Shown piece after piece: positions 1 through 10,729 of a stretch of DNA of 64,000 nt. The first letter of the stretch is position 1. Every line of letters begins with the position of its first letter. Below the pieces are notes generated by a model that ran no database searches, was not told where the DNA came from, and worked only from the letters and a program-made list of their open reading frames with translations. Source of the stretch: Hedera helix. Lineage: Eukaryota > Streptophyta > Magnoliopsida > Apiales > Araliaceae. The DNA lies in contig OX359283.1 in NCBI GenBank assembly GCA_947179155.2, positions 9,843,764 through 9,907,763 of the forward strand, read 5' to 3'. The translations under genes were made by a program, and so were the position numbers.

Positions 1-1100
1 TGTTCTAAAAATCTCTGATTTTCTTCTTCAGATCTGGGCGCTTTATGTGAGAGCTTCTATTTTCTTCCCGTTGGAATATCTGCCCTTAGCTTCAGTTTAT
101 GCCCGTTACCTCACAGTGTAGAGCTGATGAATATTATATTTGTTTAGCTCATTAATGCTCTGATGAGGTATTAACTGATCTGCTATTTTAGTCCATGGAA
201 GGTGTTTCCTTTTTTCTCTTGGGGATAGATATGTTAGTCGTAGGTTTCTACCAACTTTCATAGATTCATTTGGTCCTTCCATATTATAGGATTGATAGGA
301 CTCAATCCTCTGACTTTACTGCCTTGAAAGTCTTCTCTCTATTGCATAGTGCGCTTGGGTCAGTCCCCTGACATTTCTGACTTTGAGCTTTTGACAGAAG
401 CTATTTTGTCACATCGATGTAGATTATTCTTTTCAACGAAGTTGCTTCTGTCTTAGTACAGGAGAAGAGTCAAACGATGATTTAGGTTTAGATCGTAGTG
501 TTGCTCAAAATGGTCTCTTGTTTTTATTTAGCTCTACGATTGCCCTTGCTTCAGTGATTGCTCAATGATAAGACAATTTTCCTCGAGGAAGTAGAGTTTT
601 ACTTTACGGCTACTTTGTTAGTCGTAGAGTCCGTTCTACGCTTGGGATTCTTCCTTGGTCGTAGAGTTTTCTTGGAATGGAATCGTAGAGTCCATTCTAC
701 AAGCGGTCTTAGTCGTCCAGAAAATTCGTAGAGTCCACTCTACGAACATACCAAATCGTTGAGTCTTCTTTGCGCGAAGTTGTATAGTCCTTTCTACGGA
801 CAGACTGAATCGTTGAGTCTTATTTGCTTGGAGTCGTAGAGTCTATTCTACGATCAGTTTGACATAAGATCAACCTAACAGATTTGATCTTTTCTAACTA
901 AGTTCTTGTACATCATAATCTATCAAAGGACTTCACAACTCAATACATTCATATTCAAAAGATCATCCTAACAACTTTGATCTTATCTAACTAAGTCCTT
1001 GTATATTATGTGCCATCAAAGGACTTTACAATCCTGCTATTTACTGCATTTATCAATTTAATTCTTATCATCAAATTAAACATGCAATGTTCAATAGAAC
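1..1100 (-). repeat. Reverse-oriented Sirevirus-type LTR fragment
   Basis: No gene. Read on the minus strand, 850-1100 matches the start of the Sirevirus LTR at 2325: a start-like CATTGCATG block near 1090, then 'AAGTCCTTT...ACAAGGACTTAGTTAGA...AGGTTGATCT', which is present twice in tandem here. The rest (480-860) carries many TCGTAGAG-type motifs, as do the other Sirevirus LTRs in the window. The left end lies outside the window and no TSD can be checked. It is probably an element inserted into the 5' LTR of the outermost Sirevirus in opposite orientation. Family assignment is inferred from shared blocks only. Confidence 0.6.
623..852. repeat. Array of five CGTAGA/TCTACG hairpin units
   Basis: Five imperfect palindromes lie at about 623-640, 684-700, 727-744, 779-797 and 835-852, spaced 43-61 bp. 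The basic form is CGTAGA, a loop of 4-6 bases, then TCTACG. One unit extends the stem to 7 bp (CGTAGAG/CTCTACG). The stem is kept while the loop varies. Palindrome-rich LTR regions have been described for maize Sireviruses; a role here is not shown. Confidence 0.7.
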
Positions 1101-1735
1101 TTAATCTAATCGAACTAGACTAAGCTCGCGACCAGTACAACATTCTAATCACAAGTATAATTTTTTTGAATATAATAGTGAGTCTTGCTATGTATCATTG
1201 CAAAAGTTTTTTTTTTTTTTTTTACCAAATTAGAATAGCCCACCAAAAGTAACCATATTGGAATTGCCCAACTTGGTTAGCCTTAGTTTGGTTTAGTTTG
1301 TAACTTAGTTTGTTCAACTAGTTAGCCCAACTAGGTTTCCTTTCTAGTTAACTTCTCCATTTAGTTTGATTCCTAGTTTGATTTCTCCAACTAGTTAGTT
1401 AGCCATAATCATTGACTTTGACTTATCGTATTTCTATTATATTATTTTCATATTTTACTCTTATAATTTTTGTATTATACTTGTATTATTTTTGTATTTT
1501 TGAATAGTGATTTTGTATTTATATTTGCATAAATACTTAAAATTCTAATATACCATAAAGTATACTTCTTCCATCATGATTAAGGTTTAACAAGTGTATA
1601 GCTTTATACTTGTATCAAACAATCATTTAAACACATAGAAAATCCCATAACACATAATGAAACATAATTATTCAATATTTATTATTCATATAAAGTGGTA
1701 TTACAAGATTCTTAGAAGTTTGGAACATTACAAAC
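1101..1735. other. AT-rich stretch without gene
   Basis: No convincing reading frame. It contains a 17-T run at 1207-1223 and a local degenerate repeat of 'CTAGTTAGCCCAAC'-like and 'TTAGTTTGGTTTAG'-like words at about 1265-1410. It lies between the reverse LTR fragment and the start of recognisable homology to 54410 onward. It may be the internal part or flank of the reversed element; no class could be assigned. Confidence 0.5.
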
Positions 1736-2324
1736 ATTACTACTAAAGACAAATGTGACATAACAAAGAAGAATGCGAGCGGAAAGAAGGCTGACACAGT
1801 AAAAAGCAATAGCAAAAAGTAAACTGACATTCTTCAAATATCAACATTAGAGATCTTCAATATCAAAGCATTAAAAGAAACAATGACTATCTTCCAACAG
1901 ACAAAGCTCCAACAGACAAACTCTCAACGAGTAAAATTCTAACGGGCAAAATGGCAAAGACCTCATTCTCTATATAAAGATCACAATGAGTTGAAAGAGA
2001 GATATGAGAAAGAGACTAACGAAGACATCAGGTCTAAGAGAGAGAGAGAAGGAGAAGAAGGAGAGTCATATGAGAGAAGATTCAACCAATGTAGACATTA
2101 GGTTAAAAAAAAATTGGCAGTGTAAAGAAGAAGTTGAATACAAAAAAGAGAACCCGCCAATTGAGAGAAAACGTAGAGTCAAATAAGTCGGAGCTGAATG
2201 AAGAAGATTGGTCTATACATTATTGGATTATAAAGAGAAAAAGACCAATCTACAAGAGACCAAAGGGGGATCAATCATTTAGTTGAATATCAGCAACCCA
2301 AAACTACTCTACACCTGGAGGATC
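1736..2324 (+). repeat. 5' LTR of outer Sirevirus B, left half
   Basis: This stretch matches 54410-55020 almost base for base in order (AAAGAAGGCTGACA, CAATGACTATCTTCCAAC, AACCAATGTAGA and others), and the match continues across the nested element at 35648-36395 versus 55031-55614 plus 63844-64000. It is therefore the interrupted LTR of the outermost element. A TATA-like CTATATAAAG lies at 1969-1978, so the downstream part is probably transcribed leader (R/U5). A 60-codon frame at 2004-2186 is within this leader and has no family signature. Confidence 0.75.
2320..2324. repeat. TSD GGATC (left) of Sirevirus A
   Basis: GGATC directly precedes TGTTGGGAAC and recurs at 35648-35652 directly after the 3' LTR of the same element. 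A 5-bp duplication is standard for copia integration and ties the two LTRs, 33 kb apart, to one insertion. Confidence 0.9.
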
Positions 2325-3801
2325 TGTTGGGAACTGCATGTATGATTTAATGATGACATGATCACCTCCTTTGTTGATGAATGATAAAAGTATACTTGTC
2401 AAGATAGTTTCCATAAAGTCCTTTCGTGTTTCAAAATTGTACAAGGACTTAGTTTAGAAATAATCAAATATGTTAAGTTGATCTCGTAAGAAAAATTATT
2501 ATATAGAGTTTATGACAGATCGTATTGATGGCATCTCTGGATCATATACAATATAAAGATTGCATTGCTCAGACAAATCGTATTGAAAGTGAGATCGTAT
2601 AACATAAGAAAGACTTTATTACAAAGGATGATCATACTGCAAGTCAAGTTCATGGAACAACAAGTGGATCACATTATGAAAACAAGTTCGTATTGCAATT
2701 CTAATTTGTATAGCAAGAGATGTTCACAAAGAAATGGAAAATTGTATTGTAAAGTTCATATAGAAGTCCAGACCGTATAGCATGAGAAGATCGTATAAAA
2801 GCCCAGTTAATTGAATCTTGTCTGATCGTATAGTTATATACTTTCTATATGATTAACTCATTTCTTATAGTGGTAAAAGCTTACAGAACACTGACAATGG
2901 TAATATCATGAGATGAATGGCTCGATGTAAATCTCACTAAGTCATAGCAAAAAATCTAAAGTCTGAAAATGTCTGTGTCTACTGGCTAGTTGACGTTGAA
3001 GGACCAGTCAAAGAATCACTATATTTGGAAATCCGATAAGCTGACACAACAAAAAGACGTTTTACCTAAACACAAAAATGCTCACTACAGATATCTCAAG
3101 AATCAAGGCAATTAATGAACATTGACTATATTAAAACGGAAAGATTTCTAAATCATTATAAAAGTTCTAGCAGAAGTCAAATAAAAGGAGAGCGAAGAAC
3201 AATGAAAAACTCTAAAGAAATTCTGTAAGAATAAAAAACCATTATATGAAAAAAAGAACTGCTCAAGCTGCTAAGTACCAGAGAGAAGAATCATATTGCA
3301 AACTTAGCAGCAATACACAATCATCTTTATTTCTACTAGTGTCTATGTGACAATCTGCTAAGTCTGTATGACTTGAAGAGATCTAAGTGATCTAGACTAA
3401 GTGTCCTTGTTTCTTAAGACTAAATGACTCAGAAAAACCTTAGTGGTTTTGTTGTAATTGATCCGTGTGATCATATCCTTAGTCGATTTCCTACTCGTAG
3501 AGTAGAATAATGGATGTAGGAGTTATTCAATCTCCGAACCACTTAAAATTTGCTGTTTCCATATTTTTTTATTTTTGCACTTACTTTTAGTAATATTTTA
3601 TATTGTAGTTGTGTATGACTTCATCTCAGAATTCTGTTTAGTAAAATCTTATCTAAGGGGGATATTCAAAATTATATTCCACAGCGTTTTACAAAAGCTG
3701 AAAAACTTTTTATAAACCAATTTTAAAATAAATCAAAAGTTTTGAAAAGACCTATTCAACCCCTCACTTCTAAATCTTTTCTGTTCCTCTGGGAACCCTC
3801 A
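2325..3801 (+). repeat. 5' LTR of Sirevirus A
   Basis: Starts TGTTGGGAACTGC and ends CCCTCA, directly before the PBS. It aligns along its whole 1477 bp with 34161-35647, with many substitutions and small indels, so the insertion is not young. A TATA-like ATTATAAAAG lies at 3155-3164, about 640 bp before the LTR end. The upstream half is full of GATCGTAT-type words. Confidence 0.9.
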
Positions 3802-3803
3802 AT

Positions 3804-3815
3804 TGGTATTAGAGT
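3804..3815 (+). promoter_or_regulatory. Primer-binding site (tRNA-iMet type), mutated
   Basis: TGGTATTAGAGT follows the LTR after 2 bases. The usual plant copia form, seen intact at 36398-36409, is TGGTATCAGAGC. The two differences are C-to-T changes, as expected from deamination of methylated cytosine. Confidence 0.85.
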
Positions 3816-5559
3816 AGGTTATCCTGATTTTAAATTTTAGATTTATAGCTTAATCGCTTAAGTAGATATATGACATATAATAAAAATGGTTTTGAGCTTA
3901 AAGGTGAAAATAAATCACCACTTCTTATAAGAGAAAAATTTGCTAACTAGAAAGTTCGTATGCAATCATATATGGATGCAACTGATTATGAACTGTTCGA
4001 TGCTGTTTTAAGAGGTCCATTTATTCCTATTAAGATAAGTCCAACACTTGATGATCCTAACAAAGTTGCAATTAAACAGAAAGCTGAATGGACAGAAAAT
4101 GACAAAAAACTAGCCCAAATGGATAAAAGAGCTAAGAACATTCTATTCATGGTTCTAAAAGATGAGCTTTTTGAGAATGTGGTAAACTGTACTATAACCA
4201 ATGAGGTATGAGAAGCCTTGTTGGTGATCCATGAAGGCACTGAGAAAGTAAGGAAGAACAAATAATCCTTATTGACTCAACAATACGAAATGTTTACTCA
4301 TGTCCAAGGAGAAAACTTAACTGCCACTTATGAAAGGTTTAACATACTCCTCAATAACCTAAGAGCTTATGGTAAGGTCTATTCCAACAAGGATCTTAAC
4401 ATAAAGTTCATCAGAGCACTGCCAAGTAAATGGGATACTAAAATGACTATAATTAGAGAATCAAAGAATCTGCATAAAATGATTGTCCAAAAGCTCTATA
4501 GAAACTTGCTTACCTATGAGCTTGAGCTAAACCATAGAGCAAAAATAACTTTCGAAGAAAAAAGGAAGGATAAAGGTGTAGCCCTTAAGGCCACTGAAGC
4601 TATATCCAAAGCTCGAGTAGAAGCTGAGTCAGATGATGAAAATAAAGAAAATAGTGCTGATAAAGATATTGCTCTTCTAGCAAAAAGACTGAGGAAGTTC
4701 ATAAGAAAGAACTACAACAGAGTGTCTAGAAGGAACTTCACAAACATAGGAAATAGCAGCAAAGAACAAGAAAATAACCTGTGTTATAACTACAAAAAGT
4801 CAGGACACTATATAGCAGAATGCACTAAACCATCAAGAGAAGAATTGAAGAAAGACAAGAAGAAGCTCTATTCAAAGAAACAATTCAAAAAGAACAAAGG
4901 ATTCATCGCTGAAGGAATATAGAGTGGTTCTGAGAATGACACAAGTGCTAAATCCAGTGATGATGAGGGACCTCAAATAGCCAATTTGTGCTTAATGACT
5001 ATAGAAGAGGACTTCATCAGAACTATTGATTGTAAAGCAGTCAACATAAATGAGGTATTTGATTTTAACTCACCTGATATTGATATTGATGATTTGAGAA
5101 CTGCTTTACATGATATTACATTTGAATTGCACAAGTATATAAAAATTTTCAAAGTTTTATCACTGACTCCCTATTTAAACTTGAAGCTGAGAATACTCAA
5201 TTGAGAAAAATAAATGACATTAATGCTAAGAGAGAGTTTGCTCAAATATTTAAGATAAAAGATCTTGAAAATACAATCTCCTTATGGAATAAATCCACCT
5301 CATCTATGGACAATCTGATCATAAGTTAAAGAATTCTCTTTAACAGATTTGGGTTAGGATTTGAAGAAACATCTCATTTTCCAAATATGGAAAATGATCT
5401 AAAGACTAGCAATAATCAATCCTTTTATCTTAATAAAGGAATTATGTTTATGAAATCCACATAAACTAATGAACCTACTAGTGTAAGAAATTCACTCAAT
5501 GTAGATTAAATTGTTGATATTAGAGATAACAGAGTGCACACTGGACTAGGATTTTTAAA

Positions 5560-5586
5560 ATCGTAGAGTAAGGCAAAGTCTACGAT
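5560..5586. repeat. 8-bp-stem palindrome inside gag
   Basis: ATCGTAGA, an 11-base loop, then TCTACGAT. This is the same hairpin family as in the LTR array at 623-852, but within the 3' part of gag. A related pair is found at the equivalent place in the outer Sirevirus, about 37880-37910. Confidence 0.7.
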
Positions 5587-5730
5587 CGGACCTCGAAGAA
5601 CTGTAAGGCTAGGTAAGACTAACTATACGAATCAACAAGGTCCAAATCGTAGAGTTGTTTCTTACTATACGAAACTTCAAAAATCATATAACAGTGTGAA
5701 GGTATAGCAAGGTTAAATCAAGACGAACAT

Positions 5731-5732
<2 letters not shown>

Positions 5733-5782
<50 letters not shown>
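5733..5782. repeat. (AC)n microsatellite
   Basis: About 25 uninterrupted AC units inside the 3' part of the broken gag. The minus-strand open frame across it (Val-Cys repeats) is an artefact of the repeat. Confidence 0.95.
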
Positions 5783-5785
<3 letters not shown>

Positions 5786-5944
5786 GCACCATGTTGAATG
5801 TTACAACTGTTACAAATATGGGCATATTGCTATATTTTATTTTAATTATCAATAACCCAACATCAAACAGATTTAGGTTCCCAAGAAAACTGACAAAGCC
5901 GGCCCCAAACAAGTATGAGTACCAAAGTGAATGATGATTATTTT

Positions 5945-6337
5945 GGCAGGTTCCAAAGACTACTGAATCAATATGGTATCTTGACAGTAGATGTTTAAAG
6001 CATATAACTGGAGATAAAACTCTCCTATTAGACTTTAAAGCCAAAGATGGTCCCATAATAATTTTTGGAGATAATAACTCAGGAAAAATCAGAGGCTATA
6101 GATCAGTTGGAAATGGTGCTATCTCCTTCAACAAAATAGCCTATGTTGAAGGATTAAAGCACAATCTTTTGTGCACAAGTCAACTATGTGATAAGGGTCA
6201 TTAAGTCATTTTTCTCAATAATCAATGTCAAGTTCGAGATTTGGATACAAACTCCTTGAAGCTAACTAGAGAAAGAAAAGGAAATTTCTACGTGATAAAT
6301 CTTTCGAAGCTTAGCTCCTCAACTACAACTTGGTTCT
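5945..6337 (+). pseudogene. pol: Sirevirus A aspartic protease remnant
   Basis: The frame starting about 5947 reads VPKTTESIWYLDSRCLKHITG. The copia protease signature is WYLDSGCSRHMTG: the catalytic Asp is kept but the Gly after DS is Arg. Downstream GDNNSGKIRGYRSVG and LKHNLLCTSQLCDKGH are typical of the copia protease-to-integrase region. A stop follows GH at about 6204. It lies in a different frame from both gag and integrase here. Confidence 0.8.
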
Positions 6338-6795
6338 TTGCCAAAACTTCAAGAGATGTCAGCTAGCTGTGGCATAGAAGGTTGTCCTCTAAACTTAAAA
6401 ACTATGGCAAAACTAGTTTCTAAAGACCTAGTCAAAGGATTGCCAAAGCTAGACTTCATTAAAGATAAACCATGCAAAGACTATCAACTTGGAAAACAGA
6501 CCAAGAGCTCATTCAGAAGCAAATAAGTAAACTCAATTGACAAGCCTCTTCAGTTGCTACCTATGGATCTGTTTAGACCAATTTCTACAGCAAGTCTTCG
6601 AAGAAAAAGATACACACTTGTGATAGTTGATGACTACACCAAATTTACATGGGTATTCTTTTTTAAGTCAAAAGATGAAACATGCACTCAACTAATCAAT
6701 CTCTTCAAGATGATCATGAATGAGAAAGGAGAAAAGATTAAATTCATAAGAAGTGATCATGGTCGTGAATTTGATCACTAAGAGATGAAAGTTTT
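6338..6795 (+). pseudogene. pol: Sirevirus A integrase, N-terminal part
   Basis: Reads LVSKDLVKGLPKLDFIKDK, then CKDYQLGKQTKSSFRSK, a pre-integrase zinc region in which the second Cys of CxxC is Tyr. Then MDLFRPI (first catalytic Asp) and IRSDHGREFDH (second catalytic Asp). Stops interrupt it at about 6524 and 6779. The domain is cut at 6795 by the Tat-like insertion and resumes at 14384 with CWKNGIKHKFSAPRT. Confidence 0.85.
6791..6795. repeat. TSD GTTTT of Tat-like element (left)
   Basis: GTTTT precedes TGATAGAG here and follows TCACACCA at 14379-14383. Joining the flanks restores the integrase reading of element A. Confidence 0.85.
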
Positions 6796-8419
6796 TGATA
6801 GAGTTAAATTATATGCTATTTTTATTCCTTAATACTTAGTTTTTATATTTATTGTGTGCTTAAATGTTTATTCCCTAATACTTAGTTTTTATATTTAGGT
6901 AATTTTATAGTATTTTTATATTTTTATTTATTTATGTGTTTTTATTTATTTTTAGTATTTTAGGTGTTTTATTTATTATTACGTGTTTTTAGGATTTTTA
7001 GTATTTTTATATTATTTTTATTTATTTTTAATTAATTTATATTTATTTTTGTAGGAAAATAAAAGTTTGAGAGCATATTTGTAAAAACTGCAAAGAGCAG
7101 ATGCCATAATGGTAATTAACCGAAAATACAGGCGTCCGGGCGCGGGGAAGCAACAGCACGCGGAGCAGCAAGACGACGTCATTTGTGGCGCAGAGTAGAA
7201 GAACCTCGCGCAATGCGTGGAGGCCATGTTTAGCAGCAGACGCGTGACCAACACGCGTTAACGGTACAAATTAGGCACGTGTAATACACGCGCTGACGCG
7301 TCAGAGAAGAGAGAGAAAAAGGTGGCTGGCAGATTTTTCCTTCCTTATTTTGGATTTCCTACACTGCAATGCAACAAATCAGTAGAATAAAAATCTAATT
7401 CTAATTTGGAAAAGGAAGCAATAATTTTTTATTTTATTTTTAATATTTTATTTAGACTTCCAATTAGGGTTACAATAATAATTATTTTAGTTTTCTTTTA
7501 TTTTTATTTATATTTTAAATCCTAGTATGGTTTGGAAATAATAAATCCAACTAGAGTTAGGAGGATTTTGGAGACTATAAATAGATGGCTTGACACACAA
7601 TGTAAGATACAACTCTCATTAGGATAAAAATTATCTCTTCTATTATTTAGTATTCTCTATTATTATGAGTAGTTAATTTATTTTTCTTGGTTTAAGTGAT
7701 TGAAGCCATCAAGATTTATACACTGTGAAATCTAATTTATTTTAATTGTTCAATTTATATTTTGATTATTGAATATTTTTCTGTGCTTAATTTTATGATT
7801 GATTTCTTTAATTGCTAGGAGTACTACTAGTTTATTATTCATATTAATCTACTGCTGTTTGTGAAACAACTAAGTTTAATAATTGTTTTGCAGATCAAAA
7901 GATTATTTTATCTTAGGAAGAATATTCATCTAAATTAAATGCAAACAAGTGGCTTGTGTTATTTAGTTCAACGATCTCTCTAATTCTTTATGCTGCTATT
8001 ACATTAAATTTTTAGCAAGTGCCGGAGGTTGTTTATTAGTAAGGGTATTTAGACAAAGTGGCTCTACTTATCTAAAATTAAGGAGAGAGGAGAAAAATTA
8101 CTCCACCTGCGAGTAGTTCTTTCTACGGTGAATCTTCAAAATATTAATTGATTTATTTTTGTATCAGTGATTAGTTGTAAATTCTCAATGGTGGATGTTG
8201 ACTTAAACCAAGGCTTTTTATTTTTATTTATTTCTTGCATAATTATTTTAATTAGTTTTATTTAAATTATTTCTTTAATTACAAAATCCCCCAACTTTTG
8301 TTTGCGAAAACATAAAATTAAATTAATCATTCTCTGTGGGATCGACTCTTGCTTACACTACTACATATTTATTTTTCCAAAGTAAGATTTTATTTTTGGG
8401 TGCTTGCGACATCACACCA
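6796..8419 (+). repeat. 5' LTR of Tat-like element
   Basis: TGATAGAGTT to TCACACCA, 1624 bp. TATA-like CTATAAATAG at 7575-7584. Compared with the 3' LTR, a short stretch near 6860-6900 is replaced by a duplicated 'TTATTCCCTAATACTTAG' block; the rest is almost identical. A GC-rich island at about 7125-7260 (CGACGTC, CGCGCAATGCGTGG) stands out from the AT-rich context. Confidence 0.88.
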
Positions 8420-8424
8420 AATTT

Positions 8425-8442
8425 TGGCGCCGTTGCCGGGGA
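8425..8442 (+). promoter_or_regulatory. PBS, tRNA-Asp type
   Basis: TGGCGCCGTTGCCGGGGA is complementary to the 3' end of plant tRNA-Asp (CCCGGCAACGGCGCCA). This PBS is typical of Tat/Athila-type gypsy elements. It starts 5 bases after the LTR. Confidence 0.85.
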
Positions 8443-8552
8443 ATGATTTTAATTTAATTTTGTGCTTTTGTAAATATTTATTTAATTTAGTAATTTTTCT
8501 TAGATTTTATTATTTTAGTTTTTCATAGTTTAATTGAGTTGTGCAGGTAAGA

Positions 8553-9413
8553 ATGGAAGCCATGGATAATTATGTCAATGAGGTAACTATTTCTTCTTTT
8601 AAGCAACAAATTAATGATCTAACTTCTCTTGTTCATCAAATGGTTGCAGGTAATGCACAACCAATGGAAGCTTGTAGAATTTGTGCGGTGGTAGGGCATC
8701 CAACTAATATGTGCCCCATTCTTCAAGAGGAGTCCTATGAACAAGTCAATATAGCAAGTGGTTTCCCTGGTCAAACTCAATGGAAATATGATCCCTATTC
8801 AAACACGTATAATTCAGGATGGAGGGATCATCCTAATTTTGGCTATGAGAATCCACAAATGAATTTGTCCGCACATCAGAATTTTTCAAGCTATCAACAA
8901 TACATGCAGTCATATCCCCAACAACAACAGAGTCAAACAAATACTTCTGATATGTCTTTAGAATATATGCTTAAATTAATTGAAGCTAACACTTTACAAT
9001 TTCAACAGGATAATTTGCAATTTCAACAAGACATGCAGGCTCGTATTCAAGAAAATAATGCAATTATTCAGCGTTTGGGTACTCCATTGGGACAAATCGC
9101 AATCGATCAATTGGAGGAGCAAAGTTCTGTGCAAGTACCTTCTCAAACGGTGAATAATCCTACGGAGAATACAAGTGTACAAGTGTTAAAAAGTGGTAGC
9201 AATATAGAAGATCCAGAAAAGATTGTCCCTCCATCACCGACGCAAGAGAAAGCAAACAACATCAATGAAGTAAACAGTGTTAATATAGACAATGATGTTA
9301 TTTTTGACGATGACATGCCTAAGGTGGCGGAAGTTGTTGAGGAAATAAATAAAGACAAGTTAGAGATTGCAATTACCAACAATTTACAGTTAAAGGAAGA
9401 AGAAACAATTTAG
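8553..9413 (+). CDS. gag: Gag-like protein with CCHC zinc knuckle (gag C-terminal half)
   Basis: ATG 8553 opens a 286-residue frame ending TAG 9411-9413. Near residue 48 is CRICAVVGHPTNMC, a complete CX2CX4HX4C zinc knuckle. It is followed by the GFPGQ...KYDPYSNTYNSGWRDHPNFGY segment typical of Tat/Athila Gag. Then come a Gln-rich stretch (YPQQQQSQ), a probable coiled coil (about residues 140-180) and an acidic tail. The capsid half that normally precedes the knuckle is absent, so this is about half a Gag. No protease or RT follows. The frame is uninterrupted although surrounding elements are riddled with stops, which fits recent insertion. It may act in RNA binding or packaging with a partner element. 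Confidence 0.8.
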   Translation: MEAMDNYVNEVTISSFKQQINDLTSLVHQMVAGNAQPMEACRICAVVGHPTNMCPILQEESYEQVNIASGFPGQTQWKYDPYSNTYNSGWRDHPNFGYENPQMNLSAHQNFSSYQQYMQSYPQQQQSQTNTSDMSLEYMLKLIEANTLQFQQDNLQFQQDMQARIQENNAIIQRLGTPLGQIAIDQLEEQSSVQVPSQTVNNPTENTSVQVLKSGSNIEDPEKIVPPSPTQEKANNINEVNSVNIDNDVIFDDDMPKVAEVVEEINKDKLEIAITNNLQLKEEETI

Positions 9414-9701
9414 CTGAAATCAGATTTAAAGGAGGATGAAGCTCCATTAATTTCGTTGCCAATGATTATTGATAATAATGCAATAATTTTCATTCCATTG
9501 CCTGTTACTCATAATAAATTTTTATATTTTATTTTGCAGAATCTCATTCCGAATATAAAGACTCTCTCCAATCATATTAAATATATATTCGTTGAAGAGG
9601 GAGTAAAACGTTCATATTACGTGCAAGGGAGACTGAGTCTATCAATGAAAAATAATGTGATGGATGGGGTACTCAAAATTCATGAAGTTGGAGTAACGTA
9701 G
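9414..9701 (+). pseudogene. In-frame extension of the gag ORF after a TAG stop
   Basis: After TAG 9411-9413 the same frame stays open to the stop at 9699-9701. It contains a 77-residue Met-started piece (from 9456 or 9459) reading LPLPVTHNKFLYFILQNLIPN. No known domain. It could be a former continuation of Gag cut by one nonsense change, or simply downstream sequence. Confidence 0.45.
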
Positions 9702-10729
9702 TACTTTGGTCTGCTGTTAAGCCAAGGACAATAAACAAAGGCACTGCTTGGGAGGCAACCCAATAAATCAGATTTGCATTTCTTTTCCTTTTTCTTTTTA
9801 TATTTATTTGTGTCTTTTTCTTTGCATTTTATTTTACATTGGGGACAACGTAAATTTTAAGTGTGGGGGAAGGGATTTAGGATTTTTGTTATTTTTAGGT
9901 CATATTTTTTAAAATTTTAGAAAATTTTAATTTTTTTTTTTGAAATTTTGAATTTTATGGGTATATTCACTACAAACCCTCACGAGACAAAACTCGTCCA
10001 CTTGGGGTAACCTTGGGGTTTAAAGGCTTGTTGCACATGCTAAGTGTAACCGTGTTTCCTACGAAAATGGGATAGTTTTTTATTTTTTATTTTTTTTTAG
10101 GATGAGTCACTTGAACAATGAGTTAATTGAATTTTAATTTTTAGCCAATGATAAAAGTTTGGTTTTTATTTAATAACTCTTGGAAAAATGATAAATTTTT
10201 GCTTAGTTGGAATTTTTGACTTATTGTTCATTATTACTTTGTTTGAGATCTTTTAAATTTTTATGCACTTATATCCATTTGTTTGAGCTAATTTTAATTA
10301 AGAGAAACTTTATATGGTTAAATGCTTATGAAAGATATTTTTAAACTCTATATTTTATTTGATATTTAGTTGAAGTGAAATATAAGCAAAATATAATTTG
10401 GAGAAGATGATTTAGGTAATTTTTCTAGGATTATTATTGGAAAAAATTATGTGGTGGGTTGAGATGGAGCGTAAAACGCACTCACTCATAAACACATAAA
10501 AAAGCGAGATGGAGTGTAAAACGCACTCGTTGGTGAGATGGAGCATAAAATGCACTCACCGTGAAAAAAAATGAAGAAAGAAAAAATGGGATGGAGGATA
10601 AAATGCACCCATTAAAAGAAAAAAAAAATGAAAAAATATTTGAAAAAAATGCATATTAATAATCCTAGTGTGTATAATTGTTTGAAACCTTTTGATCTTT
10701 TGATTTATATTTGTCTGTATTACAAAATT
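9702..10729 (+). other. Non-coding internal region of Tat-like element
   Basis: No gene. A block at about 9835-9875 (ACATTGGGGACAACG then AAGTGTGGGGGAAGGG) is a PPT-like conserved sequence usual in Tat/Athila elements. The rest is A/T-rich, with the hairpin repeats at 10467-10610. Confidence 0.6.
10467..10610. repeat. Four tandem GAGNNTAAAANNCACTC hairpin units
   Basis: Units at 10467-10483, 10512-10528, 10541-10557 and about 10594-10610, each preceded by GAGATG or GGGATG. The inner stem changes in step: GCGT-AAA-ACGC in unit 1 and GCAT-AAA-ATGC in unit 3. Function unknown. Confidence 0.65.

Larger units (their letters stand above)
3870..5850 (+). pseudogene. gag: Sirevirus A gag, broken
   Basis: Best start is ATG 3870, giving MTYNKNGFELKGEN, a copia gag N-terminus. 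One frame runs to about 5165 with in-frame stops at 3948, 4209, 4263 and 4920; the first two fall where the family usually has Trp (TGG to TAG/TGA). The capsid-like region contains QQYEMF, LRAYGKVYSNKDLNIKFI and LPSKWDTKMT. A zinc knuckle near 4780 reads CYNYKKSGHYIAEC: the second Cys is Tyr, so metal binding is probably lost. A frameshift near 5165 moves the frame. A second knuckle-like CYNCYKYGHIAIFY near 5790 lacks its last Cys. Capsid and nucleocapsid role is by family; this copy cannot make it. Confidence 0.85.

Noticed and set aside
5718..6056. 112-codon minus-strand frame with a Cys-Val repeat
   Set aside because: It reads through the (AC)n microsatellite opposite Sirevirus gag/protease; no domain and clearly a shadow frame.
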